A stretch of DNA of 60,362 nucleotides, from the NCBI GenBank assembly GCA_029262855.1, contig JAJCYP010000052.1, positions 1-60,362 of the forward strand, given 5' to 3'. The DNA comes from Bacteroidota bacterium. GTDB lineage: Bacteria > Bacteroidota > Rhodothermia > Rhodothermales > UBA10348. Shown here one piece after another: positions 46,201 through 55,957 of the stretch; positions within the stretch are counted from its first letter, which is position 1, and each line of letters opens with the position of its first letter. Position numbers and translations under genes: made by a program. A model generated the notes under the pieces. It was not told the DNA's origin. It was given only the letters and a program-made list of their open reading frames with translations, and did no database searches.

Positions 46201-46774
46201 CGAATTCCTCACGACACAGCTCCAGGATCTGGAGAGCGCCGAATCGACCCTGATGGAGACCATCTCGGAAATCAACACGACCGCCTCCGACCGCTTCGAC
46301 AAGACCTTCTCCGCCATCCAGGCCAACTTCTCCCGCCTGTTCAGCGACCTCTTCGGCGAGGATGCCCATGCCCGGGTCGTGCTGCAGGATGAGAATGACC
46401 CACTGGAGTCCGACATCGAGGTCTTCGCCAAACCCAGCGGCAAGAAACCGAGCGTGCTCGCGCAGCTTTCGGGCGGCGAGAAGACGCTGACGGCCATCGC
46501 CCTGCTCTTCGCCATTTACCTGGTCAAGCCCAGCCCGTTCTGTATCCTGGACGAGGTCGATGCACCGCTCGATGACGCGAACGTGGACCGTTTCATGGAC
46601 CTGATCCGGTCATTCTCCGAGTCCACGCAGTTCGTGCTCGTGACGCACAACAAGCGGACCATGGAGGCGGCGGATCGGATGTACGGGATTACCATGCAGC
46701 AGCAGGGCGTTTCGAGCCTGGTGGGGGTTGAGTTCAACCCGGAAGTGGACGTGGACATGCAGTTGGTGGCTTAG
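43217..46774 (+). CDS. smc: Chromosome segregation protein Smc (mirror copy)
   Basis: Mirror of 13589-17146; LSGGEK is encoded from 46466 and the Walker B block from 46538. Confidence 0.97.
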   Translation: MYLSKLELHGFKSFADRTVVNFAPGVTVVVGPNGCGKSNVVDAVRWVIGEQRARILRSEKMENVIFNGAGHRKALGVAEVMLTIENNRGVLPTEYDEVTIGRRLYRSGESEYLLNGTQCRLKDITDLFMDTGMGAGAYSVIELKMIEELLSDNAQDRRRLFEEAAGITKYKIRRTQTLRKLQSTQVDLTRVRDLTEELDRRVRSLERQAKKAARFKKHRARLRELELALAQLRYDQLASEQEESSGKRGELKDLLEQDGAALAKAEAAHEALRTRHVEREQALVAIQTHLSAHLEKLRAAESDERLVHERLAVTERDILRLGQEREAAAIQSSVLGESLETLQVTVAGARPASEEAELALDKARQARDAAVKAVDTQRARVQTARNEERKATESLAQLRRTLDRSSSRVEMMQEELTGLDERESQVKDQLDLAERNLEAKLEAVDLAETAVVGAAEAVEEAVERRQARGQELADLKEELAVAQRRMDAVAAEVGLLESLLASFDDFSESVQFLVGDSDWTENELITVADIVGCDPTVKPAVEAALGDFASCLVVQTQAEARRAISKLKESEKGRTTFVILDRLPSPGAKAPVPVGARALIDEVRFETGYEALVQLLLHDAVVVDDLEAALRASGPGIRCFTEAGEWVQDGGVVHAGSAGSGSRSGGGRLGRREQLDTAQRALAEAQAEARALRERVNLAQQALSEVLLPEVERRHRECMSEQSTARSTHARAVLERDNLARRDTELAKRRQELSRSLETFREDIASRSEAVQEAQERVTEWEGERARHEETLQTLEVDGRAAISRYSEANITAVQARNHLDNLNRDLSRVQQEIVRLEQERVNRTERLAELEDQRVKAGERIALLETTIADLHVAKTSVERDVITAKDTLSLVKVEISEIEAEVRVLRRNRDQRVQEENALAVRLAEVQTRTENLVTSTAEEYEIDLETTRIEAPEDFDAESAPARVQEIRAKIRGLGPVNELALETFEEEKERFEFLTTQLQDLESAESTLMETISEINTTASDRFDKTFSAIQANFSRLFSDLFGEDAHARVVLQDENDPLESDIEVFAKPSGKKPSVLAQLSGGEKTLTAIALLFAIYLVKPSPFCILDEVDAPLDDANVDRFMDLIRSFSESTQFVLVTHNKRTMEAADRMYGITMQQQGVSSLVGVEFNPEVDVDMQLVA

Positions 46775-46826
46775 GGGTCGGACCGACTATATTTGCCCTC
46801 CATGTGGCACTAAACCCGCAGGTCTC

Positions 46827-47453
46827 ATGCTCGCTTTCCCATGGCGAGGCAACGCTCCTCGCACGGCGCTCCTCGCCGCACTTCTCGTGACCGCGATTCA
46901 CTGCGCTCCGCCGGCCACCAACGCCCAGGTTTCGAACGAGGGTGCGCAGATCGCGGAGGCCGTCCAAGCGGCTCCCGAGTCCTTCAGAGAGGGCGCCAGG
47001 GTTCTCGGATTCGCGTCCGACGGCTCCATGGTGGAAATCAGGCCAGGCACGAACGAGATGGTGTGTCTTGCCGATAACCCGTCCCGGGATGACTGGAGCG
47101 TCGCCTGCTATCACGCCTCACTGGATCCGTACATGGCCATGGGCCGCGATCTTCGCATGCAGGGGGTGACAGATGCGACTGAAATCCGGAATCGGCGGTT
47201 TCAGGCCGCGGACGATGGGACGCTGGCCATGCCGGACAAGCCGGCCGCGCTCTATGTCCTGACCGGAGACGGGTTTGACGCCGCATCGGGCGAAGTGCAG
47301 AACGCATTCCTGCGCTACGTCCTGTACTCGCCCTACGCCACGGCCGAGTCGACGGGACTGACCACCACGCCGGACGGCAGCGTCCAGCCCTGGCTGATGT
47401 TTCCCGGGACGGCAGGCGCGCACATCATGATCACGCCGGCCAATGCCAACTGA
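46827..47453 (+). CDS. Exported protein of unknown function (mirror copy)
   Basis: Mirror of 12910-13536; ATG at 46827 followed by a signal peptide. Confidence 0.68.
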   Translation: MLAFPWRGNAPRTALLAALLVTAIHCAPPATNAQVSNEGAQIAEAVQAAPESFREGARVLGFASDGSMVEIRPGTNEMVCLADNPSRDDWSVACYHASLDPYMAMGRDLRMQGVTDATEIRNRRFQAADDGTLAMPDKPAALYVLTGDGFDAASGEVQNAFLRYVLYSPYATAESTGLTTTPDGSVQPWLMFPGTAGAHIMITPANAN

Positions 47454-47519
47454 GCCATGGTGAACCGGCGCTGGTTTCGCCCCGGCTGCAGCCCGGCGTG
47501 CAACCCCGCGCGCACCCGC

Positions 47520-50500
47520 CTACTTCAACAGGATCATGCTCTTCGTTTCGACCAACCCGCCAAACTCAGCGCGATAGAAATACACCCCGCCGGGAAGATC
47601 AGACGCGTCCAGACGCACCGAGTGCAGACCCGCCGACTGGCGCCCCCGAACCAGCGACTGCACCTCCTGGCCCAGAACGTTGTAGACCGTCAGCGAAACG
47701 AGCCCTTCAGCAGGGAGCGAGTACTCGATCTGCGTGGTCGGGTTGAACGGGTTCGGGTAGTTCTCCGACAGCGCGAACTCGGACGGCACGGGGTCTTCGC
47801 CTTCGGTGCCCACCGAACTGGTCCTCGACACACGGATGTAGTTCAGGCTGAACAACCAGCCCTGCTTGTCGGAGTCCGAATCGAAGTCGAATCGCAGAAT
47901 GTGAACGCCCGCCTCAAGCACCACATCCCGCACCGGCAGCCCTCTCCAGTTCTGCCAGCCGCCGGTACCGGTCACGGCCCGTTTCCCGCTGACATCCACG
48001 TTGTCGATGAGCATCCGGAAGTTGCCGAAGCCGGGGACCGTGCTGACGTAGGGCGTGAATTCGTAGGTGCCGGACTCCGCCACCTCGAAGGTGTACTCGA
48101 TCCACTCGCCGGCCGTGATCCAGTAGACATCGAATCCGCCGTCGCTCGCGCCCTCGATGTCCACGCCTTCACTCGGCCGATAGGCCAGGCCGATGTTGCC
48201 GGCCTCGGTATCGTGATACGCAACCCCTTCTCCTCCGATGTCGAAGTTCTCGGCCTCGATCCTTCCCGGCACCATCTTCGGACTGCCCGAAAAGGGTGTT
48301 CCGTTGCCCAGCACCGTGACGATGACACTGTCCCTCGCCACGAGTTGCCGCTCGTTCGTGACCGTCAGCGTGACCTGGTGCGCGCCGATTTCCGTGAAGG
48401 TGTAGGTCGTGTCGCTGGCGGAGCTGGATCCCAGTCCCCCGAAGTCCCACGCGAACACGAGCTGCTCCCCGTTTCGATCGAAACTGTTGCCTCCCAGAAA
48501 GGCCACGGTCAGTGGCGACTTGCCCGAGGTCCTGTCCGCGATGAGTAGCGCCACGGGCGCATCCGGATTCTCCTGCGACGTAGTCTCGGAAGCCATGGCG
48601 CCGGGCGCAACGGTCATCGAGTACCCGTCCGTGAATGCGACCACCCGCGATTCCGTCTCCGGATTGTAAGCCACGTAGGTCTTCTCGCCCGCCGAGGTCG
48701 TGAAGACCGTATAGCTGGGAATATCCGCCTGGATGCTCGTGTCCATCCGGCCCATCTTCTTGAGATTGTAGAGCCAGTGGAGCGTGTGGGCTCGGGACTC
48801 GCCATCGAAAGGGGCGTAGTTCACATCGGCGTAGTAGTGTGACAGCGCGCGAGCAGGGTCGGCCGTTGCCAGGTACTGCCAGAGCACATCCTGCCAGATT
48901 ATCGGTTGCCCACTACGCTCTGACACAATCTCGTCGTAGTTGGCCGTCACGTGTTCCGGGTGCCGTCCCAGATACAGCGAACCGCTGGTGACAGGCAGAA
49001 TGTTGATGCCGTGAATGAACTCCGGATCGGCACCAAACCAGGTCGAATGCACCCCTTTTCCGCCCCACACCATCCCGATGGCGACGTGTGGATACGTCTC
49101 CGGAAAGACGGCGTTGTCGACATCAAACCAGTACTGCTCAACCGCTGAAGTCTCTGTTGTGTGCAGGAAGATGCCCAGATCCCGGATCTCCCGCTGCCCG
49201 GTCACTGCGCCCCACAGGAATGCGGCCGTGGCGAAGTTCAATGACTCCGAACTCGACTCCTGATTGTTGCCGTCGCCAAAGTCCCCGTGGCCCGCGGCCC
49301 AAGAATGGCCGGCATAGGCGTCGTGAGAACGCAGGAAGGGGAACTGCGGGTCGGATCGGTCCCAGTTGTTGGCATCCCTGATCAACAGGTTGACCATCCC
49401 ACCCCAGTTCTCCTGAGCGGCCCACGTGGGGTCGTACTGTGCGACGGTGGCGGCACTCATCACCGCATAGCTGGCGTGAAAGTGGTGATCGTTGATCTGA
49501 TCGTCAGCGCCAAAGCCCGACGGGTACCCCGTGAGCACATCCCAGGAGTCGTTGTACGAATACTCCGAATCGCCGCCCACCGTGAACCACTCCTCCAGGC
49601 GTACTTTGATTTGCGCGAGGAAGTAGTCTCTCTCCGCGGTCGCCCCAATCTGGTCGGCTATGTGAACCAGTTGGGCAAACCGGCCCATCGCCTTTCCGTT
49701 TTCGTAGGTGGGGCCTGCGTCAAGCGTCTCGGAGGCAGCGTCCCGAACGAAGCCCAGCAGGGTTTCCGGGTTGTAGTCTCCCCGATCTGGTAGCGCCGGG
49801 ACAATACCCGAAAAGGCCAGATCGGTCGTGAAGACGTTGCCCTCAAGCAGCCTCATCTCGCCCCTGGGGGACTCGTATGTCAGGCCCGTGGTAACGTCGG
49901 GCGTGTTCAACCACTGGTGCCGATAGAGCGCCGTGAGGGTCTCGTTGACGGTTCCCTCCTTGAGGGTCGTCTCGTACCGGAATGCACTGGTGAGCGTGGC
50001 GTTTGACTCGTCGTACGTCCAGTCCACCACGCTGTCCGTCACGAAGGCGTACGCGTGCGAGCGAAAGAGCTCCAGCGTCGACGGGCTGGCGTCGGGCAGG
50101 AGTGCGACCGAGAAGTAGTCCTTCCCGTCCAGGGATGATTGCAGGCGGCCATCGTACGACCACGTGGATCCTGACGGAGCGAACAGGCCGAAGTGCCTGC
50201 CCTGAACGGTCAGGCCCACCACGCCATCCTGGTCATACCAGATGTTGGGGGTGGCCGCGAGGGTCACGAGCGCATCACCGCCCTCGGCTTCGAAAAACAC
50301 AAACGGGAGCCCGTGCCCCAACGTGGCCCTCAGCGATTTGTCTCCCTGCTCCCAGAGGGCCGAGACGGTCCAATCGCCATACGCATCCGTTACGGTTTGT
50401 GCAGCCGTCAACCCGGTGATCCCAACCGTGAGCTGGTGGGCAAAGGGGTAGAGATAATCCTGGGCCGCAAATACGTGCTCGGTGGTGTAGCCGATTTGCA

Positions 50501-50816
50501 GGCCGCTGTCCCTCGCCCGGGCATTCACGGGATGGGCGTACATGACATTGGAGTGCGGATCCCGAAAGAACGGGAAGATCAGGCTGCTCCAGAAGTCATT
50601 CGTCTGTGCCGGAAGGGCGAAGGCACCCGAGACCTTGGGCGCCACGCTTGCCCCGGAGAAATCCTTCGGTCCAACGGCACCAGGCGGTAGCGAAGTGCTG
50701 TAGCTGCCTTGCCCGACGGTCACCGATTGGGCCATCACTGCTGATGGCTGAAGGAGAACCCAGAGGGCGAACCCTGTCCACATGGACCGCCATGGCGGTC
50801 GAACGCTGATTGTCAA
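47520..50816 (-). CDS. GH81 endo-beta-1,3-glucanase with PKD, CBM6 and T9SS domains (mirror copy)
   Basis: Mirror of 9547-12843, same catalytic Asp443, Glu520 and Glu524. Confidence 0.92.
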   Translation of the reverse strand: MTISVRPPWRSMWTGFALWVLLQPSAVMAQSVTVGQGSYSTSLPPGAVGPKDFSGASVAPKVSGAFALPAQTNDFWSSLIFPFFRDPHSNVMYAHPVNARARDSGLQIGYTTEHVFAAQDYLYPFAHQLTVGITGLTAAQTVTDAYGDWTVSALWEQGDKSLRATLGHGLPFVFFEAEGGDALVTLAATPNIWYDQDGVVGLTVQGRHFGLFAPSGSTWSYDGRLQSSLDGKDYFSVALLPDASPSTLELFRSHAYAFVTDSVVDWTYDESNATLTSAFRYETTLKEGTVNETLTALYRHQWLNTPDVTTGLTYESPRGEMRLLEGNVFTTDLAFSGIVPALPDRGDYNPETLLGFVRDAASETLDAGPTYENGKAMGRFAQLVHIADQIGATAERDYFLAQIKVRLEEWFTVGGDSEYSYNDSWDVLTGYPSGFGADDQINDHHFHASYAVMSAATVAQYDPTWAAQENWGGMVNLLIRDANNWDRSDPQFPFLRSHDAYAGHSWAAGHGDFGDGNNQESSSESLNFATAAFLWGAVTGQREIRDLGIFLHTTETSAVEQYWFDVDNAVFPETYPHVAIGMVWGGKGVHSTWFGADPEFIHGINILPVTSGSLYLGRHPEHVTANYDEIVSERSGQPIIWQDVLWQYLATADPARALSHYYADVNYAPFDGESRAHTLHWLYNLKKMGRMDTSIQADIPSYTVFTTSAGEKTYVAYNPETESRVVAFTDGYSMTVAPGAMASETTSQENPDAPVALLIADRTSGKSPLTVAFLGGNSFDRNGEQLVFAWDFGGLGSSSASDTTYTFTEIGAHQVTLTVTNERQLVARDSVIVTVLGNGTPFSGSPKMVPGRIEAENFDIGGEGVAYHDTEAGNIGLAYRPSEGVDIEGASDGGFDVYWITAGEWIEYTFEVAESGTYEFTPYVSTVPGFGNFRMLIDNVDVSGKRAVTGTGGWQNWRGLPVRDVVLEAGVHILRFDFDSDSDKQGWLFSLNYIRVSRTSSVGTEGEDPVPSEFALSENYPNPFNPTTQIEYSLPAEGLVSLTVYNVLGQEVQSLVRGRQSAGLHSVRLDASDLPGGVYFYRAEFGGLVETKSMILLK

Positions 50817-51229
50817 GATCCCTCTGTGGCAACAACCTGAAACCGGGCTTCCTGACCGGCGAAGGCGCTGAAGACGCCCAGACCGCCCTTAATGTTCGAT
50901 GGCGGCTCTGGGGCTACCGGGCCAGTGAGAGCTTCACCCACAGATTCAGTGGATCCGGCTGCTGGCCGCCACCGGGGCCTCCGGCGCCTCGACCGCCCTG
51001 TCCCGCTCGACCTCCGCCGCGCCCTCCGCGTCCGCCGCCGCCTGCCCGGCCACCACCTCCTGATCCCGATCGATTCCTTCTTTCCGCCCGATGGGTCCAC
51101 CCATATCTCAAGGCCGGTCATGATGGCCCGGCGCACGGTGGCCAGACCGCTGGTCAGTGATTTCGTTGAACTGCAGCCTGCGAGAAGGAGTAGGCTGAGT
51201 GAAAGCAGGCGAAAGGAGGGGTGGGACAC
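50813..51229 (-). CDS. Possible Arg-rich lipoprotein ORF (mirror copy)
   Basis: Mirror of 9134-9550; weak call, overlapping the glucanase start by four bases. Confidence 0.3.
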   Translation of the reverse strand: MSHPSFRLLSLSLLLLAGCSSTKSLTSGLATVRRAIMTGLEIWVDPSGGKKESIGIRRWWPGRRRRTRRARRRSSGTGRSRRRRPRWRPAAGSTESVGEALTGPVAPEPPSNIKGGLGVFSAFAGQEARFQVVATEGS

Positions 51230-51444
51230 GAAGGGTGCAAATACGGCGGTTGCGGGGCTGAGATCAGTACTACACGGCAGCGTACTCCGAACCGCCAAGC
51301 GTTGCGGTATTCAATCTCACACTCCGACGGATCCGGCTGCCAGACCGCGCTTGCGACTTGCCTTGGTCGTACGTTGAGCCTCACGTGAACGGCTGGGTAT
51401 TTGGGCGGCCGTCAGCACCGTCTCATCTGACAGAGGCAGGATTC

Positions 51445-51891
51445 ATGGAAGCCCTACTTACAAACCGACGCCCCTCCACTGCCCGCTCGCTGCTCGTCGT
51501 GGTGCTCCCTGTCTTTCTGCTGGCCGCTTGCGGCGCCGGGACGTCCACCCAGGACGGCGGAGACCAGACCAAACCCATCCCGCCGGCGGCGCCAGCCCCC
51601 GGCAGCGCCTCGATTCTTGGGGAAGTCTTGGGCTGTGACGCCTTATCTGACCAGGTATCCTGCCGGGTGTCTGTACAAAACGTCATGGCCTATGGGTCAG
51701 CCACCCCACAGCTGCCTCCTGGGACTGAGATTGCCATTGAAATACGCAACCTGTCCAGGGTCCCGGCCGAAATCGCAGATGACTCCGGCGCTCCTCGCAT
51801 CGGAGTCTATCACATGCTCGTGGTCGCCTCCGGAACTCCCGGCAGTCCCCGTTCCTGGCAACTCATGACCATTGCAACGCCAGACGCCTGA
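51445..51891 (+). CDS. Small lipoprotein of unknown function (mirror copy)
   Basis: Mirror of 8472-8918; ATG 51445 preceded by AGAGGCAGGA, lipobox LAAC. Confidence 0.7.
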   Translation: MEALLTNRRPSTARSLLVVVLPVFLLAACGAGTSTQDGGDQTKPIPPAAPAPGSASILGEVLGCDALSDQVSCRVSVQNVMAYGSATPQLPPGTEIAIEIRNLSRVPAEIADDSGAPRIGVYHMLVVASGTPGSPRSWQLMTIATPDA

Positions 51892-51927
51892 GGCCTGGTT
51901 CATTTACAGCGATAAGTAGTCTCACAG

Positions 51928-54900
51928 ATGTCGAAAGCACCCCGGTCCCTGAAGACCAATGCCAGTATTCTGGCAGCACTGGTGGTTCTCTTTGTGTCCA
52001 TTTTGTTGGTCCTTCCGGCCAATTTCGGCATTGATACTGCGGCGCAACGAGGCAACACGGTCGATTCGGATGGCCAGAGGCCCGAGTCCCTTCGCCGACA
52101 GGTGGAGCGTGAGTCCTACCTGTTCGACCTGTACCGCGACCCGGCTCTGAATGCCGTCCCAGCCACCATTCATGCCCGCACACTGGCTGCTGCACGTCTC
52201 CGGCCCACCTTCGAGTCCATCGCAGGGAAGACAGCGGCTTTCGAATATGACTGGAAGGAGGCAGGCCCCACAGATGTCGGCGGTCGCTCCAGAGCTATCC
52301 GCGTGGACGTGGCCGACGCCAGTACGTTGATTGCGGGCGGTGCTTCGGGAGGCATCTGGAAGTCGACCAACGCCGGAACTACGTGGTCGCTGGTTTCTGA
52401 AAACCACCTGACGGTGACGGCTATTGCCCAGGATCCGCGCGCTGGTCAAACTGGCACCTGGTACGCCTCGACGGGAGAGCGCAGAGGTTCTTTCAGCGAC
52501 AACGGCTCGTCGGGAGCATCGCTGAATGGTACCGGCCTCTACAAATCGACCGACAACGGGAATTCGTGGACGCGAGTCCAGACTGCCGGAAATCGGACCG
52601 CATACGACACGCTGTTTGACTTTACAGGGCGTCTGGTTGTCAGTCCCACAACAGGTTCAGTCTTTCTGGCTGATCATGATCTGGGAATCTTCCGGTCCAC
52701 CGATGGTGGATCAACGTTTGCCGCGTCTCAGGGGACAGATCAGGCCCACGCCTGGTCAGACATCGCGGTTGATGCCCAGGGTACGCTCTTGGCTGCGCTG
52801 TCCGGAGATGCCCAGGATGCCACGACGGGAATCTGGCGATCCACGGACGACGGAGCGAGCTGGCAGGCGGTCGGCTCCGCTCCCGCGCCCTTCGACGACT
52901 ATTTCGGTCGCGTCGTCCTGGCCATCGCCCCATCCAATCCGGACGTGGCCTACCTGTACACGTACATGGACGAGAAAAAGACCACTTCGGCCGGAGACGT
53001 GGATGACATCCGGTTCCACAAGGTTACGCTCTCGACCGGTACCTACGAGGACCGCTCCGACAACATGCCTCTGTTTCCGGACGGCACTGGAGCTGTGAAC
53101 AACGGCCAGTTGGACACCCAGCAGGCATACAACATGACCATTGCCGTCCACCCGAATGACGAGAATCATGTGTTCATAGGCGGGACAGTACTCTACCGCA
53201 GCCGGGATGGGTTTGCCTCCGCAATTGCGGATAAGGAAGACGGCTGGATTGGCGGCTACTCCACGGCAGACGACAACAGCCAGTACACCAACAGCCACCC
53301 GGATCATCACGACCTCTTTTTTGATCCGCACAATGCGAATCGCCTGTACAATGGTCATGACGGCGGCTTGAGCGTTGCTCAGGATGTGACACCGAACGGG
53401 CCTATCGGCTGGGGCAAGCTGAACAATGGCTTCAATGTGACCCAGTTCTTCACGGTCAGTATCGCAAGAGCGGCGGGCGACGACCGGTTCCTGGGAGGAA
53501 CCCAGGACAACGGGAGTCCCTACTTCCGATGGGACGGTACGACCGCCACGGCGTCAAAAGACCTCTCTACCGGTGACGGCGGCTGGGGATATCTGGGGAG
53601 TGCGGCCGTGTACGCCTCGGCCCAAAACGGGGCATTGTTGATTGAGGAGATCGGGCCGACTGGCACGCCTGACTGGTTCAACAGCCTGGATCTCGTTCCC
53701 TGTACAAACTGCGGGGCGCTCTTTGTCAATCCGGTGACCATGGAGCCAAACGACGAGGCAACGCTTTTCTACCCGGCCGGCGCTGATTTGCACCGCTCGA
53801 CCAATGGTACATGGACCCAGCTCAATGCGATGACCATGCCTGCGGGCTACGGATATAGCGCGCTGTCCGTGTCCGCCAGCCCACGAGGCGTCCTCTACGT
53901 GGGTGGATACTCAGAGACCGGAGCACCGAAGGTCTTCCGCCTGGCGGACGCAGAGACCTCGACCGCTGCCCCGCAGGACCGGTCGATTGCGGCGGCCTCT
54001 GCTGGATCCTACGTGCTTCACATCGCCGTAAACCCGGTGGATGCGGACGAGATCATGGTCTCGATTTCCAATTTTGGGGTCGAGAGCCTGTTCCACTCCA
54101 CGGATGGCGGGCAAAACTACACCGCAGTTGAGGGCAACCTGTCCGGCATCGAAGACGGGCCCTCCGTGAGGAGTGCCGTCATTGCCACGTTCCAGGGCGA
54201 GAAAGCCTACCTGGCCGGGACCAGTACCGGACTCTACATGACCTCATCCCTCAACGGGCCCCAGACGGTTTGGGCCCAGGTTGGAAGTGGCACAATGGGA
54301 ATGGCTCCAGTGTCGTGGCTGGACTATCGGCCTTCCGACGGCAGGGTCGCTGTGGCAACGCATGGTCGAGGCATTTTTGTAGGAACTCCCATGGCCGGTG
54401 TCACCAACTCGGCACCCGTAGCCAGCGACGGCACAGGAAGCACCAACGAGGACGCGGCCACCACAATCAACCTGTCTGCCAGCGACGCAAATGGTGATAA
54501 CCTCACCTACACCGTCGGCACTCCAGCCAACGGCACCGCCGCGGAATCGGGCGGCGTTGTGACCTATACGCCCACCGCGGACTTCAACGGAACAGACACC
54601 TTTACCTTCACGGCCAGTGACGGGTCTGCCTCATCGAACTCCGCGACGGTGACCGTCACGGTGGCCGCAGTGAACGATGCGCCTTCCTTCACGGTTGGAG
54701 CCAATCAGGTGACTCTGGACACCGCCGTGAGTATTACCGGCTGGGCCGGGAGTATCAGCGCAGGCCCAGCCAACGAGTCGGGTCAGACTGTCTCATTCGA
54801 GGTCACAGCGGACAACGCTGCGCTGTTTTCGGTTCTGCCCGCGGTCTCGTCCGACGGAACGCTGACGTTCGCTCCGGCTGCCGGCGCTGACGGAACGACC

Positions 54901-55653
54901 AACGTTTCGGTTCTTCTCCGTGACGATGGCGGAACCGCCAACGGGGGCGTCAATGTATCGGCCTCGCAGTCCTTCACCATCCAGGCCGTCCAGGTGGTAA
55001 CCACCATCACCGGCGCGGTCGTGTTTTCCGTGGACATGTCGCGTGAACTTGCCCTCGGAAACCTGCTTACCACCGACGTAGTGGGCATCCGAGGGAGTGT
55101 CGCTCCCCTGGACTGGAACACCACACAGCCGCTGAGCGACTCAGATGGCGATGGCATCTACACGGGAAGCTTCACGTTTACGCAGACCGCGAGCACGAGT
55201 GTAGAGTACAAATTCGTGTTTGAGGACCCGGGAACGGGCGACCTCTTCTGGGAGGGTTCCGTCGGCCCAGGGGGCACAGACAATCGCGTCTTCCAGTTCA
55301 GTGGCGATCAGACACTCGACGCTTCGTTCTGGAACAACGTGTCCGGCGTGGCCATCGAGTCAGATGAGCTGCCCGCCGAGTTCAAGCTGCAGGGCAACTA
55401 TCCCAATCCGTTCAATCCCGTGACTTCGATTGTGTTTGACCTGCCGGAGGCCGGTGAGGCGCGGGTGATTGTTCGGGACATGCTGGGAAGGACAGTGCTG
55501 GCTACATCCGCGGAGAGCTTCTCGGCCGGTGCCGCGCGACGGATCCAGGTGGATGCCAGCAGTTTGCCGACGGGGACCTATCTGTACCAGGTGCAGGTGT
55601 CTGGCGTACGTGGGTACGAGATGAATGTGGGGAGCTTTGTGCTGCTGAAGTAG
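51928..55653 (+). CDS. BNR/sortilin-like propeller protein with T9SS sorting domain (mirror copy)
   Basis: Mirror of 4710-8435; the NYPNPFNP motif of the sorting domain is encoded from 55396. Confidence 0.85.
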   Translation: MSKAPRSLKTNASILAALVVLFVSILLVLPANFGIDTAAQRGNTVDSDGQRPESLRRQVERESYLFDLYRDPALNAVPATIHARTLAAARLRPTFESIAGKTAAFEYDWKEAGPTDVGGRSRAIRVDVADASTLIAGGASGGIWKSTNAGTTWSLVSENHLTVTAIAQDPRAGQTGTWYASTGERRGSFSDNGSSGASLNGTGLYKSTDNGNSWTRVQTAGNRTAYDTLFDFTGRLVVSPTTGSVFLADHDLGIFRSTDGGSTFAASQGTDQAHAWSDIAVDAQGTLLAALSGDAQDATTGIWRSTDDGASWQAVGSAPAPFDDYFGRVVLAIAPSNPDVAYLYTYMDEKKTTSAGDVDDIRFHKVTLSTGTYEDRSDNMPLFPDGTGAVNNGQLDTQQAYNMTIAVHPNDENHVFIGGTVLYRSRDGFASAIADKEDGWIGGYSTADDNSQYTNSHPDHHDLFFDPHNANRLYNGHDGGLSVAQDVTPNGPIGWGKLNNGFNVTQFFTVSIARAAGDDRFLGGTQDNGSPYFRWDGTTATASKDLSTGDGGWGYLGSAAVYASAQNGALLIEEIGPTGTPDWFNSLDLVPCTNCGALFVNPVTMEPNDEATLFYPAGADLHRSTNGTWTQLNAMTMPAGYGYSALSVSASPRGVLYVGGYSETGAPKVFRLADAETSTAAPQDRSIAAASAGSYVLHIAVNPVDADEIMVSISNFGVESLFHSTDGGQNYTAVEGNLSGIEDGPSVRSAVIATFQGEKAYLAGTSTGLYMTSSLNGPQTVWAQVGSGTMGMAPVSWLDYRPSDGRVAVATHGRGIFVGTPMAGVTNSAPVASDGTGSTNEDAATTINLSASDANGDNLTYTVGTPANGTAAESGGVVTYTPTADFNGTDTFTFTASDGSASSNSATVTVTVAAVNDAPSFTVGANQVTLDTAVSITGWAGSISAGPANESGQTVSFEVTADNAALFSVLPAVSSDGTLTFAPAAGADGTTNVSVLLRDDGGTANGGVNVSASQSFTIQAVQVVTTITGAVVFSVDMSRELALGNLLTTDVVGIRGSVAPLDWNTTQPLSDSDGDGIYTGSFTFTQTASTSVEYKFVFEDPGTGDLFWEGSVGPGGTDNRVFQFSGDQTLDASFWNNVSGVAIESDELPAEFKLQGNYPNPFNPVTSIVFDLPEAGEARVIVRDMLGRTVLATSAESFSAGAARRIQVDASSLPTGTYLYQVQVSGVRGYEMNVGSFVLLK

Positions 55654-55677
55654 GGGGTCTGGGTTCGATCTATGGGA

Positions 55678-55708
55678 GGGGTCCGAGGCCGTGTTGGTGT
55701 CGGGCCCC
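55678..55708 (+). terminator. Probable intrinsic terminator (mirror copy)
   Basis: GGGGTCCGA at 55678-55686 pairs with TCGGGCCCC at 55700-55708, followed by TTCTTGTT. Confidence 0.6.
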
Positions 55709-55795
55709 TTCTTGTTGGGGGGAGGTCGGGCGTGTCCCGGCGCAGACCGGTACCTACGGCCCCAACAGCGCGGCGGGCACCACAGGTAGTACGCC

Positions 55796-55841
55796 TTCTA
55801 CTTTACATCTGGTCCACTTTCTACTTTACACCTAGTCCACT
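55796..55841. repeat. Tandem 23-bp repeat (mirror copy)
   Basis: Mirror of 4522-4567, reading TTCTACTTTACA followed by (T/C)CT(G/A)GTCCACT in each unit. Confidence 0.65.
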
Positions 55842-55914
55842 CGGCGGACTGCACGAATGATTGTCGAAGCCGGTGCCGGAGCAGTCTTCTTCCCTTCGGA
55901 ACCGTTCTCCGACC

Positions 55915-55945
55915 CGCTGATTGAAGATTGTACTTTCAATCAGCG
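55915..55945 (+). promoter_or_regulatory. 11-bp inverted repeat upstream of the ATPase (mirror copy)
   Basis: Mirror of 4418-4448, 12 bases before ATG 55958. Confidence 0.5.
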
Positions 55946-55957
55946 AGCCCAGCGACC